Below, piece by piece: positions 1-8,391 of a DNA stretch of 54,602 bases (positions are counted from its first letter, which is position 1; every line of letters begins with the position of its first letter). The stretch spans positions 1-54,602 of the forward strand of contig JAGQUX010000020.1 in NCBI GenBank assembly GCA_020438215.1. The letters run 5' to 3'. Position numbers and translations under genes: made by a program. The notes below the pieces were generated by a model. That model was not told the origin of the DNA. It saw only the letters and a list, made by a program, of their open reading frames with translations, and ran no database searches. This DNA is from Armatimonadota bacterium (GTDB lineage: Bacteria > Armatimonadota > Fimbriimonadia > Fimbriimonadales > Fimbriimonadaceae).

Positions 1-1
1 C

Positions 2-214
2 GAGACGTTCCGGGGATCAACGTACGCCATGAACCTGGTTCCCAAAACTCGGCTGGAGATTGTTGTGCCGGATGATCTGGTGGAAGATGCGATAGAGGCG
101 ATTACATCCGCCGCTCATACCGGGGAACTGGGGGATGGGAAGATTTTTGTCAGCGAAGTGCTGGAAGCCGTCAGGATACGGACGGGCGAGCGCGGCGATG
201 ATGCTGTGCGCTAA
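2..214 (+). CDS. PII nitrogen-regulatory protein (GlnB/GlnK family), 5' truncated by the window edge
   Basis: The open frame runs in from the left edge. Only the last 70 or so residues of a usual 112-residue PII protein are present. The visible part starts in the T-loop (ETFRGSTYA), where the Tyr encoded at 23-25 corresponds to the uridylylated Tyr51 of enterobacterial PII. It continues into the conserved strand VPKTRLEIVV and the C-terminal signature GELGDGKIFV followed by VRIRTGE. PII trimers bind ATP/ADP and 2-oxoglutarate and adjust nitrogen assimilation by contacting AmtB, GlnE/GlnD or other partners. The ATG at 29 lies inside the domain and is not the true start. GlnB and GlnK cannot be told apart without the upstream neighbour (amtB or glnA). 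Confidence 0.9.
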   Translation, partial: ETFRGSTYAMNLVPKTRLEIVVPDDLVEDAIEAITSAAHTGELGDGKIFVSEVLEAVRIRTGERGDDAVR

Positions 215-228
215 TTTTTGCGTCAGCT

Positions 229-268
229 AAAAGAAAAATCCTCCCGAAATCGAAGACTTCAGGAGGAT

Positions 269-269
<1 letters not shown>
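229..269 (-). terminator. Rho-independent terminator of the initiator tRNA
   Basis: On the minus strand AATCCTCC (262-269) pairs perfectly with GGAGGATT (237-244) and is followed by TTTTTCTTTT. The stem begins at the final A of the tRNA CCA end, so release occurs directly behind the tRNA. The convergent PII gene ends 14 bases from the tail. Confidence 0.7.
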
Positions 270-345
<76 letters not shown>

Positions 346-670
346 GTGTGAGACGATAGTGTGGCAGGTTAAGCGAATGTGATGCTAGCGGTCCTACGAA
401 TTGGCGGCGATCCGGCCCGAGGCCACGCCCTCGTCGCTCCGCTCCTCTGCCCCCGGATCGCCTTCTGCCGCTACGCGGCAGACCAATGATTGGCTGTCGA
501 AAAGTTTGATTTCCGCATCTATTGGGAATCGGGTTTTTCTTGCCTTCGCCTTCTGCATCTGCGCGGCAAGCCAGTAAGTCGCTGCCCACGTATTTAGCGC
601 ATCAGGTTTGCCAACCCATCGCCTCGTTAATAAGGGAGAGCCGAAGGAGAAAACTCAGTGCAGAGCGAAC
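346..670. other. Intergenic region with small inverted and direct repeats, no gene seen
   Basis: These 325 bases contain no convincing coding frame. They hold an inverted repeat (GGCGATCCGG 406-415 with CCGGATCGCC 453-462), an 8-bp hairpin with a three-base loop (464-471/475-482) and an imperfect direct repeat annotated separately. The tRNA promoter should lie just above 345 on the minus strand, but no consensus boxes stand out. Confidence 0.5.
458..577. repeat. Imperfect 32-bp direct repeat (458-489 and 546-577)
   Basis: The two copies match at 25 of 32 bases by eye. They share TCGCCTTCTGC at the left and CGCGGCA in the middle. The left copy contains a perfect hairpin, and the right copy is flanked by CTTGCC/GGCAAG. 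This could be a decayed intergenic palindromic element. I see no further copy in the window. Confidence 0.4.
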
Positions 671-1033
671 TCAGCCCCGTCGTCGACCCCGGAACAGGCT
701 CCCCAACTTCAACACAATCGCCGCGCCCACTAGAACCGGTGCGTATTTCTCCACCAAATCAAAAGCGGCGAGCGCGTTATCATCCACGACTTTGACGATG
801 CCCTTGGTGCGTGAACCAACGTCGTTGGTGACATCCTGGACAGTTTCGGCAATGGCTTCCACGCGGTCGGTGAGTGATTGCACGCGCTTGTTCATGGTTT
901 TGACCGCGGAGATCAAATCCATTGTGAGCCGGATGAGGGTGGCGAGCAACGCAAGGGTGACGATCATCACGATTGACGCGAGAACGAAATAGAGACCGGA
1001 GACGGTCAGCCACCATTCGGGAGGGTTGCCCAC
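671..1033 (-). CDS. Small membrane-anchored coiled-coil protein of unknown function
   Basis: A 120-residue protein. A hydrophobic helix spans about residues 10-35, and a heptad-rich amphipathic stretch covers about 40-80 (VKTMNKRVQSLTDRVEAIAE). A second hydrophobic segment near 95-110 precedes a basic RGRRRG tail. The layout recalls DUF948/YtxG-type envelope proteins, but I cannot assign a family. The GTG at 1033 is chosen because a TAAAGT hexamer lies exactly six bases upstream. The preceding DUF5695-like gene ends only 25 bases away on the same strand, so read-through is also possible. Confidence 0.75.
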   Translation of the reverse strand: MGNPPEWWLTVSGLYFVLASIVMIVTLALLATLIRLTMDLISAVKTMNKRVQSLTDRVEAIAETVQDVTNDVGSRTKGIVKVVDDNALAAFDLVEKYAPVLVGAAIVLKLGSLFRGRRRG

Positions 1034-1039
1034 ATGCCA

Positions 1040-1045
1040 ACTTTA
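1040..1045 (-). promoter_or_regulatory. -10 element of a probable leaderless promoter for the 671-1033 gene
   Basis: TAAAGT, six bases (TGGCAT), then GTG. No Shine-Dalgarno sequence lies between. Confidence 0.5.
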
Positions 1046-1058
1046 CCCGGGAGGCGGG

Positions 1059-3638
1059 CTAGTTGGGCAGAGCTTCCATGCCGATAGTGCTGAGTTCCTG
1101 TGGAGGCAGTGTGACTTCGACGGTGGCAACGCCATCAACCGGGGTGACGTGGGTGCCTCCAATGTTGTAGGTGCGCCCCCAGAGCCCTTCAACCGAGAGC
1201 CGCGTGGTGACTGGCTCATCAAACGGATTCCAGATTTGGACGGTGGCTTTGCGGAGCCGGGTGTCGAGCCGGAGTTCGCGGAACTGGCCAAAACTGAGTT
1301 CAAAACGTGCGCCAATTTGCCGGAGGATGATGCGGCGTCCCACTCCATCCCATGGGCGGATGACATGGCTATCTCCATCCAAGTTGTAGTGGCATCCGAA
1401 GTTGTAATCGCCGGAATCGCGGTTGGGGAGATAGTAGGCTCCTGCACCCCGCAGATAGTGGTAGTAACCCAGACCGCTGGATCCTGTGAAAGCGTTGTAT
1501 CCGGCCTGCGCCGAGGCAAGATCGGGGCAGTAGCACATGGAAGCGGCCCCATCATTCCGGACGAGTGCCCACGGCCCGATCATCCCCCCGAACGCCATGC
1601 GGACATACGCTTCGGGGAGAGCCAGGTAATCACGATCCATGAGCCCGAAAAAGATCAGGGAGTTTGGGATCGTCGTGTGGCTGAGGCAGGCTTCGCCATG
1701 ATCAAGCAAAGCCTTGAGCGGGCTGGAATCGCCGCCATCCCAATGCCGTTTGTCGCTGCCGTACCACCACCAACTTGCTGCGAGGGATCGGGTGGCAAAT
1801 GCTGCGCGAGCCGTTCGCTCAATGTGATCGTCGTCATCCAGATAACGGGCGGCGCAGAAGACTTCTTCAAAGCCGGATGTGTCCATCACGGTTTCGCCCG
1901 CATAGGGGTATTTGAGTTGAGTGAGTTCGGTGGCTTTGAAGTCAATGTTGTTCTGGAGCCGGAGGGCTTCGTTTGCCAATCCGTGACGTTCCAGATCATC
2001 GAGCAACTCGTAAATGCGGGCAAACCCAAGAACTCCGACCGTTCGGACATACAGTCGCCAGCCGAAACGGAACATGGCGTCAATCGTGCCCTCAGCGAGT
2101 TGGAGATATTCGATAGCTGACCGCTTGCCGCCGGGGATGTGCTCGGCAATCCGCGCCATAGAATGATAAAAGTTAGCGACGGATGGATAGCTCATCGGGC
2201 GGCCAAAGAACCCCGCGCCTTGCTCCGAGATCAAGCTGGAAACGGCGAGCGTTCCTGGGTTTTGGATGTCGTCCATCAGGAACTCATCAATGAAGGTTTC
2301 GAGGATCTCAATCTGCTTCCGGTCTGGGTAGTTGGCGTTCTTCTCGGCGAGGAAAAGAGCCTCGCCCATAGCGCATTCCAAACCAGAGGAGATGAGGTAC
2401 TCATCCTTATCCAGTATCTGCTTGTTGTCAACAATATTGGTCAGAACAGGGGCTTGGTTGAGCAGGGAATCTGGGTTGTGGACGATCTGGTTTTCGGCAA
2501 TCCATCTTGCCCGCCGCTGGATGAGTTCACCAATCGGATCGGTGAACATAAGGTGGGCGTGGCACATCTTGCCGAACCGGTCTTGGAAGCTGACGATAAT
2601 CGGGCCTGGCTCCTTTGGCTTAACGAAACAGAAGCCGCCGTTCTCGTCGGTATCCACTTCGGTGACAGCCTCTCGGCTGACATAAAACCGGCTGGGGGAA
2701 CATCCGCCGACTTCCACGGCGATGCCGACATCGGTTGGCGCGACCGCGCTGGGGAGCACTTTGATTGTGGGGCGTCCACAGATGGAGAGGGCCTGGTTGA
2801 TGCCATCGACCTTGTCGCTTTCAATTGGGACAAACCGGAGCTCGACCACTTGCTGGTCACCGGGTTCGAGGATGAGGGAGGTGTGCTCGTTGAACCAAGT
2901 CGGCCACTCTTCGCGCTCGATGGTTGCCTTACTATGGATGTAAACAATGGGGATGCCCTCCCATTGGTAAGGCGTGTTCAGGCTACTGCGGACATGGGTA
3001 TAGAACTCCCAGCTTGTATTGTCGCCAGGGAATACGAGGAGCCCAGGAGTCTCTGCGGTCATCCGTTGAGCAAATAGCCAACTTGCTGCTCCCCCGATGA
3101 ACTTATGGATGTAGCACCGGCTTTGCCAAAGTCGTTTGAGTTGGTCGTCGTTCCAGCCAAACCCATCATAAAAATTGTTGAACGCCATCGGGAAACCGAG
3201 TTCTCCGATTTCCACTGTGCGGCGACCCTCGTTTTTGATCGTGATCTGCCAAACGATTTGCGGCAGTTGTCCTGGTAGTTCAAAGAACTTGCCGTTGACC
3301 GTGATGGAATCGAGAAGCGGAAACTCGTACTGAAATTCAATGGTGCTGGGATCGTATGAATCGAAGTCTTCATCGACCGGCTTGACCCCACGGTTCCGGC
3401 TGACCATCCACGGTTCATCGGGGCTGGTGCGAACACCGATCAAGATGGTGCCTGGGTTGTAGTCGTCGCTGGCTTCTTCTCCGAACTGGATCGGGGGCAA
3501 GACGAACTGAAAGTCTTCGCCTTCTTCGGGGAGCGCAGGGTCAGAAGCCCAAAGCTGATTGATTCGTCCGCCCGCACCGAATTCCATTGTAATGAGACTG
3601 CCGGCAAGATCGGATTGGGGTTGGTCGAATTCGTCCAT
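1059..3638 (-). CDS. Large DUF5695-like protein, possible carbohydrate-active enzyme
   Basis: An 859-residue protein with no signal peptide. The N-terminal ~330 residues are beta-rich (for example GKFFELPGQLPQIVWQITI). From about residue 390 it becomes helical and rich in Trp/Tyr/Gly, with motifs such as GFFGRPMSYPSVANFYH, ASWWWYGSDKRHWDGGD and GYYHYLRGAGAYYLPNRDSG. It ends in a beta-sandwich. Overall it resembles the DUF5695 family, whose layout suggests an alpha/alpha-barrel glycosidase-like fold. Catalytic acids cannot be assigned by eye. The ATG at 3638 is the only start candidate: the frame stays open upstream to a stop near 3704 with no ATG, GTG or TTG. It lies divergent from a TAT-exported oxidoreductase. 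Confidence 0.85.
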   Translation of the reverse strand: MDEFDQPQSDLAGSLITMEFGAGGRINQLWASDPALPEEGEDFQFVLPPIQFGEEASDDYNPGTILIGVRTSPDEPWMVSRNRGVKPVDEDFDSYDPSTIEFQYEFPLLDSITVNGKFFELPGQLPQIVWQITIKNEGRRTVEIGELGFPMAFNNFYDGFGWNDDQLKRLWQSRCYIHKFIGGAASWLFAQRMTAETPGLLVFPGDNTSWEFYTHVRSSLNTPYQWEGIPIVYIHSKATIEREEWPTWFNEHTSLILEPGDQQVVELRFVPIESDKVDGINQALSICGRPTIKVLPSAVAPTDVGIAVEVGGCSPSRFYVSREAVTEVDTDENGGFCFVKPKEPGPIIVSFQDRFGKMCHAHLMFTDPIGELIQRRARWIAENQIVHNPDSLLNQAPVLTNIVDNKQILDKDEYLISSGLECAMGEALFLAEKNANYPDRKQIEILETFIDEFLMDDIQNPGTLAVSSLISEQGAGFFGRPMSYPSVANFYHSMARIAEHIPGGKRSAIEYLQLAEGTIDAMFRFGWRLYVRTVGVLGFARIYELLDDLERHGLANEALRLQNNIDFKATELTQLKYPYAGETVMDTSGFEEVFCAARYLDDDDHIERTARAAFATRSLAASWWWYGSDKRHWDGGDSSPLKALLDHGEACLSHTTIPNSLIFFGLMDRDYLALPEAYVRMAFGGMIGPWALVRNDGAASMCYCPDLASAQAGYNAFTGSSGLGYYHYLRGAGAYYLPNRDSGDYNFGCHYNLDGDSHVIRPWDGVGRRIILRQIGARFELSFGQFRELRLDTRLRKATVQIWNPFDEPVTTRLSVEGLWGRTYNIGGTHVTPVDGVATVEVTLPPQELSTIGMEALPN

Positions 3639-3694
3639 ACGACTGTGGTTGATTTCACCATACCTCAGGGTTGCTGAGCGAGAGAAGTAACGGT

Positions 3695-3700
3695 TAGAAT
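3695..3700 (+). promoter_or_regulatory. -10 element of a probable leaderless promoter for the 3707 gene
   Basis: TAGAAT, six bases (GCCTTC), then ATG. A weak -35 (TTGCTG, 3671-3676) sits 18 bases upstream. Confidence 0.55.
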
Positions 3701-3706
3701 GCCTTC

Positions 3707-5098
3707 ATGGCTGGTTTTTCTCGTCGCGATGTCTTGAAGGGTGCTGGTGTAGCCGCTGGCACGGCAATGTTTGGCAGTGTCTTGGGTGATTTCAAACAAG
3801 TTCAGGGCGAACTCCCTCCGCCAAAACAACGCAAGTACGAACCGATCAAGAAGCCGATCACAGCGGTGATCTGTGGATACGGGGGCCGCGGCGGATATTA
3901 CGGATCAATGGCGACAAACCCCGAAGCTCAAGTTGAGATTGTTGGGGTTGCCGAGCCGGTGGATTACCGCACCGAACTCGCGGTCAGCCGTCACAAAATC
4001 CCGAAGGAAAACCAGTTTGTGACATGGGAGCACGTTTTTGATCGCCCGAAGTTTGCCGATGCAATCATTATCGGAACACCAGATCGGCTCCACTACGGCC
4101 CAGCGATGCGAGCACTTGAGATGGGCTACAACTTACTCCTCGAAAAACCGATTGCTCAAAGCTGGAAAGAGTGCGAAGACATTCTCCGACTCGCGAAGAA
4201 GAAAGGCGCAATCGTTGGGGTTTGCCATGTTTTGCGATACGCGCCGTACTTTGTGCAGATGCACGCTCTTGTGGAGCAAGGTGTGATTGGCGATCTCGTG
4301 AGCATCCAGCATATGGAGCCGATCCATTATCTGCACTTTGCTCATAGCTATGTGCGAGGCCCGTGGCACAACGAGAAAGATAGCAACCCGAGCCTCCTTG
4401 CGAAGTCTTGCCACGACCTGGACATTATCAAATGGCTGATGAACAAACCGTGCGAGCGAGTGTCTAGTTTTGGCGGATTGAAGTACTTCCAGCGGGATCA
4501 TGCGCCAATGGGTGCACCAACTCATTGCTTGGATGGGTGTCCGGTTGAGGATTCCTGTATCTACCACGCAGGGAATGTCTATGTCCAGAAGAAGCTGTGG
4601 GGCACGCACCATATCGTGACCCGCGATCGCTCACCGCAGAGCATCCTCCGCGAGTTAGAGAAAGGTGACTACGGACGATGCGTTTATCATAACGACAACG
4701 ATGTTGCCGATCACCAGGTGGTCAATCTGCAGTTTGAGGGCGGAGGAACTTGCGCCTTCAATATGGAAGCAATGACCAGTTATGGTGGTCGTCGCACCCG
4801 CCTAATGGGAACGCTCGGTGATGTTGTTGGGGACGAGCGATTCCTGGATGTTTACAACTTTGAAAAGCGCGAGATGATCCGCTGGGATGTCCAGAAGGAC
4901 TTCAAAGATCTTGGTGGACACGGCGGCGGTGATGAGCGGATGTTCCGCGATTGGGCGCAGGCGGTTGGCCACCAGGATGATTCGTTCTTGAGTGTTGATC
5001 TGGCGGGAGCGATGGAAAGCCATCTCATTGGTTTTGAGGCGGAGCGGTCGCGGAAAGCGGACGGTCAGGTTCGGAAGATTGTGATGCCGAAGGTGTAA
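3707..5098 (+). CDS. Gfo/Idh/MocA-family oxidoreductase with TAT signal
   Basis: A 463-residue protein. The N-terminus carries a twin-arginine signal (SRRDVLKGAGVAAG), so the folded, cofactor-loaded enzyme is probably exported. A Rossmann domain follows from about residue 50 (AVICGYGGRGGYYG), with the family motif LLEKPIAQSWKEC near residue 145. The alpha/beta C-terminal domain contains SCHDLDIIKWLM, where the His is the usual catalytic candidate. Family members are NAD(P)-dependent and act on sugars, inositols or glycosides; the substrate is unknown. The insert between about residues 270 and 310 holds Cys residues (HCLDGCPVEDSC), as in related exported members. The divergent DUF5695-like protein hints at carbohydrate metabolism. 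Confidence 0.92.
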   Translation: MAGFSRRDVLKGAGVAAGTAMFGSVLGDFKQVQGELPPPKQRKYEPIKKPITAVICGYGGRGGYYGSMATNPEAQVEIVGVAEPVDYRTELAVSRHKIPKENQFVTWEHVFDRPKFADAIIIGTPDRLHYGPAMRALEMGYNLLLEKPIAQSWKECEDILRLAKKKGAIVGVCHVLRYAPYFVQMHALVEQGVIGDLVSIQHMEPIHYLHFAHSYVRGPWHNEKDSNPSLLAKSCHDLDIIKWLMNKPCERVSSFGGLKYFQRDHAPMGAPTHCLDGCPVEDSCIYHAGNVYVQKKLWGTHHIVTRDRSPQSILRELEKGDYGRCVYHNDNDVADHQVVNLQFEGGGTCAFNMEAMTSYGGRRTRLMGTLGDVVGDERFLDVYNFEKREMIRWDVQKDFKDLGGHGGGDERMFRDWAQAVGHQDDSFLSVDLAGAMESHLIGFEAERSRKADGQVRKIVMPKV

Positions 5099-5148
5099 TT
5101 GCATGGAAGGAAAAGCTGGCTCCCCCAAGGACCAGAATGCGGCTCGGT

Positions 5149-5154
5149 TAGACT
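5149..5154 (+). promoter_or_regulatory. -10 element of a probable leaderless promoter for fumC
   Basis: TAGACT, six bases (AAAACC), then ATG at 5161. Confidence 0.55.
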
Positions 5155-5160
5155 AAAACC

Positions 5161-6561
5161 ATGTCCACCCGCATTGAGCGCGATAGCATTGGTGAAGTTC
5201 CTGTCCCGGCGGATGCCTACTGGGGTTCGCAGGCTGAACGGAGCCGCAACCTTTTCCGAATTTCCGGCCTGACCGAGCACCCGAGGATGATTGATGCCTA
5301 CGTCATGCTGAAGAAGGCATGTGCTGAGGCGAATACCGAACTCGGGCTGCTGGAAGAGACTCAGGGCAAAGCGATTGTCCAGGCTGCCGATGAAATTCTA
5401 GGTGGCAAGCTCCGCGATCAGTTCCCGGTGGATGTGTTCCATATGGGCGCGGGCACCAGCTTCAATATGAACACCAATGAGGTGTTGGCGAACCGGGCCG
5501 AGGAGATTTTGGGCGGCAACAAGGGTGATTACAAGCTGGTCAATCCCAACGACCATGTGAACTACGGTCAATCAACCAACGATACTTTCCCCACTGCAAT
5601 GCGTGTGATGGCGCGCACGATGATGGAGCCGCTTTTTGAGCAAGTGGATCGCCTGGCGGATGCTTTGGAGGCAAAAGGGAAGGAATTCGACCACGTTCTC
5701 AAATCTGGGCGCACCCACCTGCAAGATGCGGTGCCCATCCGGCTCGGGCAAGAATTTACGGCTTACTCCGTTGCGATTCGTCGTTCCCGTAAATGGCTGG
5801 AAGCGGCGGCGAATGAACTGGAAGAGCTCGGGATTGGTGGTTCTGCCGCTGGTACTGGGTTGAACACTCACCCCAAGTATCGCTTCATGGTGGTGGATAA
5901 CCTGAAGAGCTACACGGGGATCAATTTCCGCCCGACCGAAGATCTGCGCGATGCCATGCAAAGCCAATTCTGTATGGCGGCACTGTCTTCCGGTTTGCGA
6001 CTGTTCTGCTTGGAGATGACTCGCATCACCAATGACTTGCGTTTGTTGAGTTCTGGCCCTTTGACCGGCCTTGCTGAAATCACGATGCCAGCGGTTCAGC
6101 CCGGCTCTTCGATCATGCCAGGAAAAGTCAATCCTTCGATGGCAGAGAACATGAATTTGGTGCTCTACCAAGTGCTGGGGCAATGCCAGGCGCTCGATGG
6201 ATGTGTTCAAGGTGGGCAGCTTGAACTTAACGTTATGATGCCAAGTATGGCGTTTTCCGCCCAGTTCGCACTGCAGATTCTAGCGAACACCATTGAGACA
6301 TTCGTTGACAACTGCATTGTGGGAATTACGGCGAACGAAGGGCGTTGCAAGATGTACGCAGAGACATCGCCATCACTTGCCACGGCTCTCAACGCGTATG
6401 TTGGCTATCAAGTCGCGGCGGACGTTGTGAAGACGGCACTCAAGGAAGGGAAGTCAATTCCAGAGGTTGTGCGTGAAAAGAACCTGATGGACGAAGAAAC
6501 TCTTGCGAAGGTTCTTGACCCTGCGTTGCTCACCGAGCCGGGAATTCCTGGCAAAGCCTAG
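5161..6561 (+). CDS. fumC: Class II fumarate hydratase
   Basis: A 466-residue protein of full family length. It hydrates fumarate to L-malate in the TCA cycle as a cytosolic, iron-independent homotetramer. It has the typical N-terminus IGEVPVPADAYWGSQ, the substrate loop GQSTNDTFPTA, and the superfamily signature GSSIMPGKVNP near residue 315, whose flexible loop supplies the catalytic Ser. It appears monocistronic, with a leaderless-type promoter in front and a strong terminator behind. Argininosuccinate lyase and aspartase are less likely given the FumC-type ends. Confidence 0.97.
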   Translation: MSTRIERDSIGEVPVPADAYWGSQAERSRNLFRISGLTEHPRMIDAYVMLKKACAEANTELGLLEETQGKAIVQAADEILGGKLRDQFPVDVFHMGAGTSFNMNTNEVLANRAEEILGGNKGDYKLVNPNDHVNYGQSTNDTFPTAMRVMARTMMEPLFEQVDRLADALEAKGKEFDHVLKSGRTHLQDAVPIRLGQEFTAYSVAIRRSRKWLEAAANELEELGIGGSAAGTGLNTHPKYRFMVVDNLKSYTGINFRPTEDLRDAMQSQFCMAALSSGLRLFCLEMTRITNDLRLLSSGPLTGLAEITMPAVQPGSSIMPGKVNPSMAENMNLVLYQVLGQCQALDGCVQGGQLELNVMMPSMAFSAQFALQILANTIETFVDNCIVGITANEGRCKMYAETSPSLATALNAYVGYQVAADVVKTALKEGKSIPEVVREKNLMDEETLAKVLDPALLTEPGIPGKA

Positions 6562-6583
6562 CGGCAAAATCGCCGCAAGAAAG

Positions 6584-6624
6584 AATTACCGGGTGGATTT
6601 TCAAACCCGGTAATTTTTGTTTTG
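6584..6624 (+). terminator. Rho-independent terminator of fumC
   Basis: The perfect 11-bp stem AATTACCGGGT/ACCCGGTAATT (6584-6594, 6605-6615) is followed by TTTTTGTTTT. Confidence 0.88.
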
Positions 6625-6650
6625 TTGCGGGCATGCAAATCGAATACAAT
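6622..6650 (+). promoter_or_regulatory. Sigma70-type promoter for the PEP-CTERM protease
   Basis: -35 TTGTTG (6622-6627), a 17-base spacer and -10 TACAAT (6645-6650). This would give an mRNA leader of roughly 45-50 bases ahead of the ATG at 6704. The -35 overlaps the fumC terminator tail. Confidence 0.6.
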
Positions 6651-6703
6651 GTGTTCATTCACGCCATTGAATTGTCTTTGGCGAGTGTTTTCCGGTGAGG
6701 ACT

Positions 6704-7546
6704 ATGAAAAGAAGTTTTGCATTGGCGGCATTGGTCGCCGTACCCTTGGTGTCTCAAGCAATTGTCATCCGCCACGACGTGGCCGATTCCGAATACACGA
6801 ACCTCGGCAACTCATTTTCCGGAGTTGGTCGCGTTCACAGCGGTGGAACAGGCACGCTTTTGACCTCCGAGTGGGTGATTACTGCCGCCCACGTTGTTGC
6901 TGGCGTTTCTTCTACAAACTTTACTGCTGGCGGTGTGACCCGATCTTCTAGCGCGATTTTTGTGAATCCTGGCTACAACCCTAGCGATCTCGGCAACGGG
7001 ATGGACATCGCTCTGATTCGACTTTCGACAGCGATCACGAACACCGACACCTACTGGCTTTACTCCGGAACCGATGAATTGAGTCAAATCGGAACGGCAA
7101 TTGGTTTTGGTGAAACTGGTACAGGATTGACCGGTCGCGTTCCCGGCTCTGGTGGTACCAAGCGAGCGGGACATAACGCTCTGGATGAGTATCTGGATAG
7201 CCGCGAAACAGTCTTCCTGACCGACTTCGATAGCGGCGATGCAAACGATAACTTCATCGGTGACGCAACCCCGGAAGACCTTGAATTCAATGTAGCTCCC
7301 GGCGATTCCGGCGGTAGCTTGATGTTGTTCCAAAATGGGCAGTGGAAAGTCGCAGGAATCACTTCGTTTTACGCGAACCTCGACGGTGTTACCAATGGTG
7401 ACTATGGCGACTTTAGTGGCTTCATGCGAATCAACTCGGCGGGTAACAAAGAGTGGATTGAGCAAGTGACAGCGGTTCCAGAACCGACTACTTTGGCGAT
7501 TCTTGGTCTTGGTGCGGCGGCTTTGCTCCGACGCAAACGCAAGTAA
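6704..7546 (+). CDS. Secreted trypsin-like serine protease with PEP-CTERM anchor
   Basis: A 280-residue protein. It starts with a signal peptide (KRSFALAALVAVPLVSQA). An S1-type protease domain follows with a complete triad: His in ITAAHVV (about residue 62), Asp in MDIALI (about 100) and Ser in PGDSGGS (about 201). It ends with the sorting signal VPEPTTLAILGLGAAALLRRKRK-type tail: PEP, hydrophobic helix, basic end. In other bacteria exosortase removes such tails during export and the protein is attached to the envelope or released. I prefer ATG 6704 to the in-frame GTG at 6695, which overlaps the AGG of a ribosome site. No exosortase gene is in the window. Confidence 0.92.
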   Translation: MKRSFALAALVAVPLVSQAIVIRHDVADSEYTNLGNSFSGVGRVHSGGTGTLLTSEWVITAAHVVAGVSSTNFTAGGVTRSSSAIFVNPGYNPSDLGNGMDIALIRLSTAITNTDTYWLYSGTDELSQIGTAIGFGETGTGLTGRVPGSGGTKRAGHNALDEYLDSRETVFLTDFDSGDANDNFIGDATPEDLEFNVAPGDSGGSLMLFQNGQWKVAGITSFYANLDGVTNGDYGDFSGFMRINSAGNKEWIEQVTAVPEPTTLAILGLGAAALLRRKRK

Positions 7547-7567
7547 CTTCATCAGTATCTTGAATAC

Positions 7568-7607
7568 AAACCCCGTGAGATTGCGCTCAATCTCCCGGGG
7601 TTTTTGT
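7568..7607 (+). terminator. Rho-independent terminator of the PEP-CTERM protease gene
   Basis: AAACCCCGTGAGATTG pairs with CAATCTCCCGGGGTTT around a CGCT loop with one mismatched position, and a T run follows. Confidence 0.85.
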
Positions 7608-7632
7608 ATTGATCTGAGCCATACTGAAAACC

Positions 7633-8391
7633 ATGCTTTCTGTTGAATCCCACGGCTCTTGGATGACGGTGAAATTGAACCGGCCCGAAGTCCGCAACGC
7701 CTTCAACGACGAACTCATCGCCGCGCTGAACGATACCTTCAAAAACCTTGATTCGAAAGTGCGCGCGGTCTTGCTGGAAGGCGAAGGGAGTGTGTTTAGC
7801 GCCGGAGGAGATTTGAATTGGATGCGAAAGGCATCCGGCTACACCGAGGAGCAGAACGCGGCAGATGCCTTCAAACTTGCCGAACTCTTTGAAGCAATCA
7901 GCACTTGCCGAGCGGTAGTTGTTGCTAAAGTCTCTGGAGCGGCCTTCGGAGGAGGATGTGGTTTGGTCTGTGCGGCGGATGTCGCCGTCGCCGAAGAAGG
8001 CACGAAGTTCTCATTCTCCGAAGTGCGCCTTGGTCTGGTTCCAGCTACGATCTCGGCGTTCGTTGTCCCAAAGATTGGTGCAGGTCACGCGCGCGCACTT
8101 TTTACTACGGGCGAAGTGTTTCAAACCGAGAAAGCGCTGCGCATTGGCTTGATCCACGATGTTGCTCGTCCGGACGAACTGCACACGATGGCAATGGCGA
8201 AAATCAAAGATGTGCTTCGCAATGGCCCTGAGGCGGTTGCGATGAGTAAATGGCTTGCTAATCAACCCGCGATGACAAAGGACGAGACTTCCAAGTTGCT
8301 GGCTAAGGCACGCGCATCCGAGGAAGGCAAGGAAGGCGTCGAAGCGTTCCTCGACAAGCGCAAAGCGGTGTTTGTGGAGGAGATTTCTTGA
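7633..8391 (+). CDS. Enoyl-CoA hydratase/isomerase family protein, probably methylglutaconyl-CoA hydratase
   Basis: A 252-residue crotonase-fold protein. The oxyanion-hole segments are FSAGGDLNWM and AAFGGGCGL. The acidic catalytic region is FSEVRLGLVPATIS followed by TGEVFQTEKALRIGLI. The arrangement VPATISAFVVPKIG resembles methylglutaconyl-CoA hydratases (LiuC/AUH) of leucine degradation more than fatty-acid hydratases. The stop overlaps the TTG start of the biotin carboxylase gene (TTGA), so translation is probably coupled. That pairing supports leucine/isovalerate catabolism, although a generic enoyl-CoA hydratase cannot be excluded. Confidence 0.88.
   Translation: MLSVESHGSWMTVKLNRPEVRNAFNDELIAALNDTFKNLDSKVRAVLLEGEGSVFSAGGDLNWMRKASGYTEEQNAADAFKLAELFEAISTCRAVVVAKVSGAAFGGGCGLVCAADVAVAEEGTKFSFSEVRLGLVPATISAFVVPKIGAGHARALFTTGEVFQTEKALRIGLIHDVARPDELHTMAMAKIKDVLRNGPEAVAMSKWLANQPAMTKDETSKLLAKARASEEGKEGVEAFLDKRKAVFVEEIS

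Noticed and set aside
522-992. A 156-codon plus-strand frame
   Set aside because: It covers the minus-strand membrane coiled-coil gene and reads as Ser/Arg-rich low-complexity antisense.
1026-2120. A 364-codon open frame on the plus strand
   Set aside because: It lies wholly opposite the DUF5695-like gene, which has coherent protein-like composition; the plus frame has none and is a shadow of biased third positions.
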